From Escarpia spicata (taxonomy: Eukaryota > Annelida > Polychaeta > Sabellida > Siboglinidae): a stretch of 64,000 bases of DNA. The first letter of the stretch is position 1. Each line of letters begins with the position of its first letter. The position numbers were made by a program, and so were the translations under genes. Below are positions 23,677-32,624 of the stretch, one piece after another. The notes beneath the pieces are model-generated. The model was given only the letters and a program-made list of their open reading frames with translations, ran no database searches and was not told the DNA's origin. The stretch spans positions 32,608,199 through 32,672,198 of the forward strand of contig OZ023209.1 of the NCBI GenBank assembly GCA_963995525.1, in the 5' to 3' direction.

Positions 23677-24038
23677 GCCGTGTAAATGTTCTGCCACTAG
23701 GCCTAGGGCTGTGCCCTTGTGAGCCGTGTACATGTTCTGCCATTGTGGCTGTGCCCTTGTGGGCCGTGTAAATGTTCTGCCATTATGGCTGTGCCCTTGG
23801 GGGCCGTGTAAATGTTCTGCCACTGGCTGTACCCTTATGGGCCGTGTAAATGTTCTGCCATTATGGCTGTGCCCTTGGGGGCCGTGTAAATGTTATGCCA
23901 TTATGACTGTGCCCTTGGGGGCCGTGTAAATGTTCTGCCACTGGCTGTGCCCTTATGGGCCGTGTAAATGTTCTGCCATTATGGCTGTGCCCTTGGGGGC
24001 CGTGTAAATGTTATGCCATTCTTGGGATACCCTCGGTG
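23677..24038. repeat. Nine-unit minisatellite (38-46 bp) between the hydrolase and gag
   Basis: Units begin GCCGTGTAAATGTTCTGCCA at 23677, 23723, 23763, 23803, 23841, 23881, 23921, 23959 and 23999. Most are 40 bp; two lack two bases in the CCACTGGCTGT variant. Unit types alternate (38/40 bp), so larger blocks have been duplicated. It occupies the leader region before gag. Confidence 0.9.
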
Positions 24039-24331
24039 GCTTTGTAATTATTTGTTCCGTTGCAATTCCTTAGTTACAGAGGTTGGCATTATTACCCATA
24101 CGCTTTTATGACTATCCTGGTTTTGGTTTTATGGTACAGAACATACTGTTGGTGGCAGTACATATTAATGCAATTACAGTGTGTAACGTTTGTATATTTG
24201 TGTTTCGTTCCTACTTTGGCCTGCTTCCATATTAGCTAGAATGAATTTACCTAGCGGTATGGGTTCATTATAATGTTCATTATAATATATGACCCAGTGT
24301 CTGCCCGGCTTTCCTTTCTCAATGTTTCAGA

Positions 24332-25464
24332 ATGCCTCCAAAACGTAAACGTTCTACAAAAGCGCCAGCTCGTTATCGCGAGACAGTCGTGGGACCTCCT
24401 CGCAAACGAGCCAGGACGGTTGATGGGGACTGGCCCGAGGAAAGGACATCCACAGCCATGGCGATGGTTCCACCAGCCCCAGTGTTGTCAGCACCTCCTC
24501 CAACTGGCGAGATTGGTATCCTACGTGACCAGATGCTGTCTATGCAGGAACAGGTGGAATCAATTCGGGAGGCGGTCATGGGGATGGCTGCATCCTCTCA
24601 GGTAGCGAGGGAGGCGACCCCAATGGCAGCGGCATTGGCAACACCAGCAGCAGCCGGGTCAGCAGCAGCGGCTGGGTCAGCGGCAATGGTCACTGAGTCG
24701 AGCATGGGTGAGCTATGTGAGGAATTACCTCAATACCCCTCTAACATGAGGGCATTGGCAGCAGTACCGCTTGGTAGCCTGGTGGACCAAAAGATTAAAG
24801 ACAGAATTTGGTCCAACCAATATATCGATTTGGCTTTGCTAATTAGTGACGCAGCGCATGAAACAACATGTATGTCTCCCAATCTCACCTTTGATCAACC
24901 TCGGTCGCAGGTCATAAAGAAAATTGCCAACATCGAGCAGTGGTCAGATGCTTTTCTCATTTTCATGGCCATATATACACAACACTGCCCATTAGAGACA
25001 CAGGCTATCATGAAATACATGCAGATCATCCGGACCATGGCTTCCAATTCGCCCCCAAGGTTTTTCTTACATATGACAGGGACTTTAGGAAGTTGAGGGC
25101 ACACTTCACCATGCCGTGGTGTACGTTACATCAGGAACTCCTCCATTCGGCTAGCAAGATCATAGGAAATCAGAGTCGTCCCTTTCCCCAGTGGAGACAG
25201 CCCATAGCCAGACGACAGCCCTTTCCCACCGGCTACTGCTTCGCCTACTGCGGTGATGGGCGTTGCACCAATCAGAAATGTACCTTCGCACACCGATGCC
25301 CATCTTGCAATGAACAGCATGCAGTGTCACAGTGCCATGGTAGTCGTCCGGCCATCCCATTCAAACGCCCTGCCACCCCCTTCAAACGGCCTGCTTTCAC
25401 CGGCATCCAACCTCCCAACGCCAATCCACGCCGCCCGGCTATGGCAGCTCCTACAGGAAAGTAG
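24332..25464 (+). pseudogene. Ngaro gag-like protein, one frameshift
   Basis: It starts at the ATG in AATGCCTCCAAAACG with a strongly basic region (KRKRSTKAPARYRETV), an Ala/Pro-rich middle and a helical stretch (QMLSMQEQVESIREAV). The frame of the first part is left near 25040 by a one-base indel. The second frame continues through FQFAPKVFLTYDRDFRKL and ends at 25464. The C-terminus has clustered Cys/His (CFAYCGDGRC, CTFAHRCPSCNEQHAVSQC), a nucleic-acid-binding finger region seen in DIRS/Ngaro gag proteins. The polypyrimidine tract and CAG just before the ATG also look like a splice acceptor. Confidence 0.7.
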
Positions 25465-26981
25465 GTATGAACCAGCCTTGACGGAGGAAATTTGCCAAGG
25501 ATTTACCCATGGATTTCCACTTTCTTTTCAAGGCGATCTAAGCCATAGGACAGTACCATGCAACCACCCATCTCTCCTAGCAAACCTTTCAGTGGCAAGG
25601 GACATGATTATGAAAGAATGTACTTTAGGTCGTATTGCAGGCCCCTTCGAATTAATCCCAATTTTTAACTTGGTTATATCACCATTAGGGCTTATTCCAA
25701 AGGCGGAGAAAGGCAAGTTTCGGATAATTCACGACTTATCATTTCCAAAGGGAAATTCAGTTAATTTTGGAATCCCAAAAGAGTGTTGTTCTGTAACATA
25801 TGAGGATTATGACTACTTTGTTTCATTGCTGACATCAGTGGGTCGTGGTTGTTTTATTGCCAAAGCTGATATTGAATCTGCATTTCGGATTATTCCGGTT
25901 CATGCTAGAGATTATCATCTGCTTGGTTTTTCATTTGATGGTCAATATTATTATGATAAATGCCTTCCAATGGGTTGCTCCATTTCGTGCAAAATTGTTG
26001 AACAATTTAGCTGTGCCTTGCAGTGGATTCTACAAAAAAAATTCACGTTATGCATATGTCTCACATCCTGGACGATTACATTTTTCTCTCGCCATCTCAG
26101 TCGATTTGCAACTTCTATCTGCAGCAATTATTCTTTATGGCTAATTGGTTGTCAATTCCGATCAAGCATAACAAAACTGTGTTGCCATCTACTTGTGTGG
26201 TTGCTCATGGTATAGAAGTTGACACTGTAAAAATGGAGGCTAGGCTCCCACAGGACAAACTTGAAGCAGCGAGTAAGTTAGTCAAGTCCTTTAGTCACCG
26301 TAAAAGGTTACCTTGCGAGAACTACAAAGTCTCCTTGGAACTTTACAATTCTGTTGTAAAGTAATAATTTCCGGCAGACCATTTCTCCGAAGGTTGCATG
26401 ACTTAACCCAGGGCAAAGTTAAGCCTCATTTTCACATACGCCTGGATAAGGAGGCACGGCTAGACTTAGCTGCGTGGTCTATTTTTCTGGAGAACTTTAA
26501 TGGGTCATCACTTCTCATTAATGATCAGTGGCTGTCTTCAGAAAAGCTTGAATTATTCACAGACGCTTCAGGTCTGGGTTTTGCTGGTCTACTGGAAAGC
26601 CAGTGGTTTCAAGGTCATTGGCCTTTGTCATGGCAGAACTTCAATATTGACGTAAAGGAATTATTTCCTATCGTACTTGCCTTGTACTTGTGGCCGCATG
26701 TTCTGAAAGATAGGAGACTGCTTGTGCTATGTGACAATGAAGCAGTGGTACATGTTATCAATAACCAAACGAGTAAAGACAAACAACTGATGTCACTTAT
26801 CCGTAAGTTGACTGTAGCACTCATGAAAAACAACTTGATTTTAAGAGCAAAACATGTCCCAGGTAAACAGAATAGAATCGCTGATGCGCTGTCTCGGTTT
26901 CAGGACACGCCAGAACTGCGCAGGCAGTATGGCCTCGAGCCAGTGCCGTCGGTCATCCCGTCGGATCTCCTGCCTTGGTAA
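25420..26981 (+). pseudogene. Ngaro reverse transcriptase-RNase H, two frameshifts
   Basis: The RT blocks are clear: LGLIPKAEKGKFRIIHDLS, FIAKADIESAFRIIPVHARD and YYYDKCLPMGCS in the first frame, then HILDDYIFLS (the catalytic DD box of the DIRS group) in a second frame, then CRELQSLLGTLQFCC in a third. RNase H follows: LELFTDASGLGFAG, DNEAVVHVINNQ and HVPGKQNRIADALSR, so its D, D and final H-x-x-D-A-L-S region are present. The first frame change is in an A8 run near 26033-26041; the second is a one-base loss near 26305. The start is not certain, because the pol frame overlaps the end of gag. It ends with TAA at 26979-26981, overlapping the recombinase frame. Confidence 0.85.
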
Positions 26982-28107
26982 CTGTCATTCAACATTTGTT
27001 AGATGCTTCCTTGTCTGACCTCACCACACAGGCTTATCAAAAAAGTGTTGCAATGTTTCACCAGTTCTGCCAATCTGAACTTCACCTCACACACTGGTTT
27101 CCAGCAAAAACACCAGCAATAATTTCTTTTATAGCATTTTGTTTTCAAAAAGGTTATGCGCCATCATCCATTACCAGTGTGATTTCAGCAATTTCATACG
27201 TGCATAAAATGCACACTTTTGCAGATCCAGCTGCTACATTTGTTGTTCGAAAATTATTGCATGGGGCTGCAAAATTGAGGTCATCAGGTGATCAGCGGGC
27301 ACCTGTCACAAAATCGGTCTTGCACAAGTTGGTTTGTTCTACACCACACATCTCATGTTGCTATTATAACAACATTTTAACTTCGGCCATGTATTTACTA
27401 GCCTTTCATGCCTTCCTTCGAATAGGGGAAATTGCAGTGACTTCTACTGCAAAAATCGGTCAAGTCTTGCAGGTGAGCCAACTGGCAGTGGCGACTAATG
27501 GCAGGTGAGCCAACTGGCAGTGGCGACTAATGGCAGGTGAGCCAGCTGGCAGTGACGACTAATGGCAGGTGAGCCAACTGACAGTGACGACTAATGGCAG
27601 GTGAGCCAACTGGCAGTGACGACTAATGGCAGGTGAGCCAACTGGCAGTGACGACTAATGGCAGGTGAGCCAGCTGGCAGTGACGACTAATGGCAGGTGA
27701 GCCAGCTGGCAGTGACGACTAATGGCTGTACAGTGGTGTTTTATGCATACAAGCATTATCAAGGCCCGCCTGTGACTTTAGCTATTCCAGCACATATCGA
27801 GTCACCATGTTGTCCAGTTAAAGCTATGCGATCATATTTGGCATTACGAGGCAATTCGCCAGGTCCGCTCTTTATTTTTCCAGGAGGAGCTCCAGTTACA
27901 AAATCGTTCTTTGCTACTCAGCTGAAAAGGTCTCTTAAATGGGCAGGTCTCTCGACTTTATGCTATAAAGGTCATAGTTTTCGGATAGGCGCTGCAACAG
28001 CAGCTGCAATGCAGGGGGTCTCGGACGACGAAATCCAGCGCATGGGACGGTGGAAATCCCAAGCTTTTAAAAAATATATTCGAATTCCAATGTTGCAGTT
28101 GCAGTGA
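26975..28107 (+). pseudogene. Ngaro tyrosine recombinase split by a 32-bp repeat expansion
   Basis: The first part (26975-27508) has an N-terminal SAM-like core-binding region and the first catalytic Arg in LLAFHAFLRIGEIAV. The second part (27697-28107) has GHSFRIGAATAAA (the H-x-x-R box) and FKKYIRI (the nucleophile Tyr). Between them a 32-bp unit is present eight times. Seven extra units add 224 bp, which is not a multiple of three, and exactly account for the frame change between the two parts. Without the extra units the catalytic set R, H-x-x-R, Y would lie in one frame. The first part has no early ATG; it overlaps the RNase H stop by 7 bp, so translation may depend on frameshifting, or on the internal ATG near 27050. 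Confidence 0.85.
27471..27726. repeat. Eight copies of a 32-bp coding unit inside the recombinase
   Basis: Units start at 27471, 27503, 27535, 27567, 27599, 27631, 27663 and 27695, each beginning AGGTGAGCC(A/G)(A/G)CTGGCAG. They differ at only a few sites (AACTGGCAGTGGCG, AGCTGGCAGTGACG), so the expansion is recent. Confidence 0.97.
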
Positions 28108-29318
28108 CCTCTTTTTGTTTTGCAGTGGTTATGCTCACATAAGGTGGCAGGTGCACAAAGTATGCTTTCTACTTAGGTGGGGCATATGGGGCAGCAATGC
28201 TTGTATTCATTCATTTCGGACAAAAAACGGAAAAATGTTGCATGAATTTTTTCTGCTGAGGTGGGGCATTCCATGTAATGTAATCACCATTTCAGCTACA
28301 CAGTTAATATGTCAACTTAAACCGGTAAATATAAGTGTTGTGTTACACTCCTGGTAGTGAAATACTCCTTGTTTTGGCTATGTTTCACGGGTGCTTTCTG
28401 CTTAGGTGGGGCATTCCGTGTGAAATAGAAATGTTTTATATACACTCTCGGTGGTTAATATAGACCAATACTGTGTAGCACTTCAGTTACCGAAATGTGT
28501 GCATTCCTAATGTGTTAGGCGAGGCATTACATTTAGCCTTCACAATTGTTGTTTCCAAACCGATGGCTATGTTAATTATACGCATAATGTGTAACGCTTC
28601 AGGTATTAAATCATTGTAGGATTAATATGTTGTGGCGCGTGCTTTCTGCTGAGGTGGGGCATTCCATGTAGCATAATTTTTGTTTACACACATGATAGAT
28701 ATTATATAGCAATAATGTTTAGCACTTAAGGTGCCGGTATATACTTTCGTGTGGTTTTCATGTATAGCATGAATGCTTTCTGCTTAGGTGAGGCATTCTA
28801 AGTGGCAGTAACAGTGTTCGCAGTAACACAGGTTATCTAAGTTCGTGCTAATTGCCATTGCACACACGTGTGGACTAATGTGTTGTTACATTGGATACCA
28901 ATGTTTTTACAAAAGTTCACAGTATTAGTAGGTAACATCCATGCTTTCTACTGAGGTGGGGCATGATAGGTACTGTTTTGATGAATAGTTGTTACATTCT
29001 GAGTGTAATTGCTGTAATTTTGCTTAGTGATACGGAATCCGGTGGGGTGGGGGGAGCCATTCTGAAAATGTGTTATTACAGAATTGGCCTGGTGTGGTCG
29101 ATTCCCCCACCTTTGCTCTCAGTTTTGTTTATTTGTTATGACATGTATAACTAGGTATCGACATTGTATATTATTGTAGTTATGTAATCTAGTTATACAT
29201 AAAGAGTTGGCTTACTATTAAGCTCTTATACAAACATACATCTGACTTGTGTTATCAGCAAACAAGCCACGTTTCCGAGTCACGGAGTCACAACTTTATT
29301 TGGTAGTGTTGTCCCGCA
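28108..29318. repeat. Ngaro 3' region: about seven degenerate ~125-bp units
   Basis: The block GCTTTCTGCTTAGGTGGGGC (with ATTCC after it) occurs at about 28164, 28251, 28393, 28513 (weak), 28640, 28774 and 28942. Between copies a second word, AATGTGTAGCACTTCAG, recurs (near 28470, 28585, 28708). This gives a unit of roughly 95-170 bp, mostly about 125. It is non-coding and ends about 350 bp before repeat A2. Confidence 0.75.
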
Positions 29319-29516
29319 TAAAAACACCTTTTGAATGAAATTCAAACGGCATTTATGTGGGCAACAAAACCAATGCTTCTATTCTGGAATATACGGTAAG
29401 CTCAAAAAATTATGAGGCTGACGGAAACATGAGACTAGTTCTCCAATCCCAGCCTCTCTCTCGAAATTTCCAGAATTGAAAAGGTATATTCGCTCTCGAT
29501 TTTTGAAGTTTGTTTT
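29319..29516 (+). repeat. Ngaro direct repeat A2
   Basis: 198 bp identical to 22691-22888. The flanks differ on both sides (CCCGCA before, CCCACCCTCC after), which fixes the ends. Confidence 0.95.
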
Positions 29517-29989
29517 CCCACCCTCCTACCCCGTCCACACCTGAGTATTTATATGGCTGGTGGTGTTTTTTTTACTTAGTTGTGTGTTTCTGCATGCAAT
29601 TTTAAATACACGGTTTATATTAAGTTACAGTGTATGCATAATTGTGTTCTGTGCCATCATTGTTTTCTCTGATATCTCTTGCAACTATAGCCATGCATTC
29701 TGTAGCATAGTTTGTCTTACGAGATTCTGGCTAATGATAATAGTACACTGTGTATATGATACATCTTCCAAGGGGTTTTAGGGCGGGGACACCAACCTAC
29801 CACCCGTAGCACCATGAAGCCGAGTGCTGGCAGACATTTAAAATGTAACAACGTAACATGGTGAATTTGTGGACGTAATATCATTCCATAGATTCTCTGT
29901 CGCAAATGATGTTTACTGTGTGATCTGAATGAATGATTTTTTATTTTGGCAATAATATACAATATTGGTCTCCCGTGTGATATATGATG
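29517..29989. other. Unassigned; possibly Ngaro repeat B2
   Basis: No gene. In an Ngaro element the B2 repeat should follow A2 here, but I could not match this stretch to the sequence just left of A2. Confidence 0.4.
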
Positions 29990-31433
29990 CCAATGGCCGC
30001 CAGTACATCCTGAAAGCATGCCACGAGGGACAGGGAATACCATCGAATCCAAGTCACTGGGTGTACATATCGGCCAAGACAAGACCTGCGCAAAGATCTT
30101 GGAGAGGTACTGGTGGCCAGGTGTGAATGAAGATATGAAAACATACACGAAACATGCGATCGTTGCCAACGAGCAAGCAGCAGGTTCAGCAAGGCAGCAC
30201 CTTCCATGCACAGTGTCTCGTTCCACCTGAGTCGTGGAGTCAGATAGGTGTTGACCTTTGTTGTCTGCCGGAGACAACTGGAGGCTACAAGTACATGGCC
30301 GTTGCTGTCGATTATTACACCAAGTGGGTTGAGGCTGGACCCATAAAGTCTAAATCTGCCGACAGTGTGGCAAAGTTTTTGTTTGAATTGATTTGCCGTC
30401 ACGGTGAGTGAACATGACATTGTAGAAAGTCCTGATGATGACATTGTTCAAGATGAAATCACGGAATGTATAGCAGTTATTAAAAACATTTGGAAAGACA
30501 TATCACATCGTGTAGTGACTAACAGAATACAAGCACAAGACCGCCAGAAACGGGATTACCAGAAGCGCCATCGGGATCGAGGAGCATTCAAGAGAGGAGA
30601 TTCCGTGCTTCTTTGGAATCTCCGACGAGCCGACAGGAAAAGCGGGAAGACGTGTGATCCGTGGCTTGGCCCGTACACCATCCATGCTGTCATGCAAAAT
30701 GGCACCTACGATCTCATGAGTGAAGATGATATCATTCTGAAACAGAAAGCTCATGGTGTCAACCTGAAACGTTACTGTAAGCGACAGCATCTTGACTCGG
30801 TCACACCGCCCGCCGACACGACGCCAAACTTCGAACCGCCTGCCGACATGCCGCCAAACGTCGATCCGACTGCCGACATACCGCCAAACTTCGACCCGTC
30901 CGTCGACATGCCGCAAAACTTCGACCAGTCCGCCGAGAAACATACCACCGAGATGCCTGATATAGTGCTGACAAAGATCATACCAAAACAGCAGTTTGCG
31001 TTCGTGCCAACTACATCAGCCTGGCGAAGACACCAAGCTGGACGCCTGCACCTTCCGTTACCTAAAAAGATTAAATATAGACTGCAGGTCGCTAATCTAA
31101 CCGAGCCAAAGCTGACGGACGCCATCACAGGTGATGGCAAGTGTCGAGTCACGAGTCTCGAATTGACAAGCGAACTACAAGATGGTGCGGGACCTGGTAG
31201 TAGCATTTCTCTGCGAACCAACACATTGTCAAATGTTTAGCAACTACAATGGCGTAAACATTAATCAGTATGTTTCAACCTGCGGGATGGCCAACAATGG
31301 AACATGGGCAACTGAGGTAGAGGTTGTGGCTATGGCTACTCTACTACAAACAACGATATTTGTGTACACAGATTACAGTACCAAAAAACGTGGCTTCCGA
31401 ATAAACCCCTTTGTCATGTACCGGCCGTGCTGA
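29990..31433 (+). pseudogene. Ginger1 DNA transposon transposase relic with OTU protease domain
   Basis: Order of domains: an H2C2-type zinc finger remnant (GVHIGQDKTCAKILERYWWP), the start of an integrase core with its first Asp (ESWSQIGVDLCCLPETTGGY, then YYTKWVEA), a deletion, the region after the core (RVVTNRIQAQDRQKRDYQKR) and a GPY/F motif (DPWLGPYTIHAVMQNGTYDL). A Pro/Asp linker of about four ADxPPNFDP repeats follows, then an OTU cysteine-protease domain (GDGKCRVTSLELT with the Asp and Cys, then MVRDLVVAFL and GTWATEVEVVAMATLLQTTI). An integrase with GPY/F plus C-terminal OTU is the published hallmark of Ginger1 elements. At least two frameshifts, loss of the second D and E, and a truncated OTU end (catalytic His not found) show it is dead. 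No terminal repeats were identified. Confidence 0.75.
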
Positions 31434-31667
31434 AATGGAAACAAAGTGTATACCTATGTTGCGTGCTACTGAATTAGATATACGCAGGCTCCGAGATTGC
31501 GGCAAAGTTAACTGTTTAATTCATCTGCTCATTCTGTGCGCTTTGTTGCGTGCTTTCGATGTCATTACGATGTATTCATCCTGTCCTGAGAGTATTTGTT
31601 CTTATTAAAATTACTTTTCTGTATGGCACAAAATAGTTGAATGGTTATATATATATATATATATAAT

Positions 31668-31699
<32 letters not shown>

Positions 31700-32624
31700 T
31701 ATATATATATATATATATAATACACACACACATATATATACCAGACCCCACGATCCCCACTCCCGGACTAATTTCGCAAAAAAATGTAATCTATGAATCA
31801 CCCGAAGTTGCCCGCTAGATCGCATACAAAATGTCAGCCCCATACATGCAAAACTAACGGAGATATGTAACCATGGACAAACACAGAGAGAGAGAGAGAA
31901 CCGTATTGTTTTGTAAGTGCCGTAGCGATTGATACTATCTGTCTGATGTCAACAGCCCGATAACACATTTTCGTTTTTATTTGTTACATAACCCTTATCT
32001 ACAAACCTTCCCATCCCTTGTAAAGCTTCGTAGCGCTTGCCCGGATACCCCCGTCCTTCCCCAAACCGAGACGTACTTTATGGGTGGCCCCAACACAAAG
32101 AAAGTGAACATTTGAATAACAAACGTCAGGGGTAGTGTTTTGAGCGTAACCGTAGTGTTTTGAGGGTACCCTCAGAACACTACCGTAGTGTTTTCGAGGG
32201 GTAGTGTTTTCAACTTACTACACCGGAACTTCACCACCCGCTGCTGTGGGGCATTACTTTCGAAGCGTGGAGATATTTTCAAATTCATAAAATACTGGAG
32301 GTGGTGCTTAACCATCCACTCGCAATATTGGTGGGTTTAGCCCCCATAACCCTTTCCGACTCCTATGGCATGTATGAATGAGTAACATATGTCGTACCTT
32401 TACAATAATTCTAGATCACCATGAAACCAACATTTTACTTCCAATTGCCTTGAAACTTCATGTGTTGGTGCAACATTGTGCTGGCAACTAGTGTGCATAT
32501 CGGCAACTGACCGATATACTCCAGCATTTCATAGGCGTTTGGAAATGCTGGTTACTGAAGTTATCTAATCTATTATTACTATTTAGAGTCAACACTACCA
32601 ACATGGGACTAATCCGTCAAGCAT
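31434..32624. other. No gene; (TA)/(CA) microsatellite and a palindrome
   Basis: TA and CA tracts fill about 31648-31740 and a short GA tract lies at about 31882-31898. GGTAGTGTTTT words recur between 32130 and 32210 and include a 32-bp near-perfect palindrome at 32152-32183. A 66-bp stretch (32555-32620) is repeated at 35689-35755. Confidence 0.6.

Larger units (their letters stand above)
22691..29516 (+). mobile_element. Ngaro-type tyrosine-recombinase retrotransposon
   Basis: Bounded by two identical 198-bp direct repeats (22691-22888 and 29319-29516). Between them, on one strand, lie an SGNH hydrolase, a gag-like protein with Cys/His fingers, an RT with the DIRS-group LDDY box, RNase H and a tyrosine recombinase. 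There is no DDE integrase and no methyltransferase domain, which favours Ngaro over DIRS1-like elements. Ngaro elements are known to have split direct repeats (A1 at the left, B1-A2-B2 at the right). I see A1 and A2 but could not identify the B pair, so the true right end may lie beyond 29516. Gag, RT and recombinase frames are broken while the hydrolase is intact. Confidence 0.85.

Noticed and set aside
29517..29780. Ngaro repeat B2 and its partner B1 left of 29319
   Set aside because: Expected from Ngaro structure, but no convincing match between the two stretches was found by eye.
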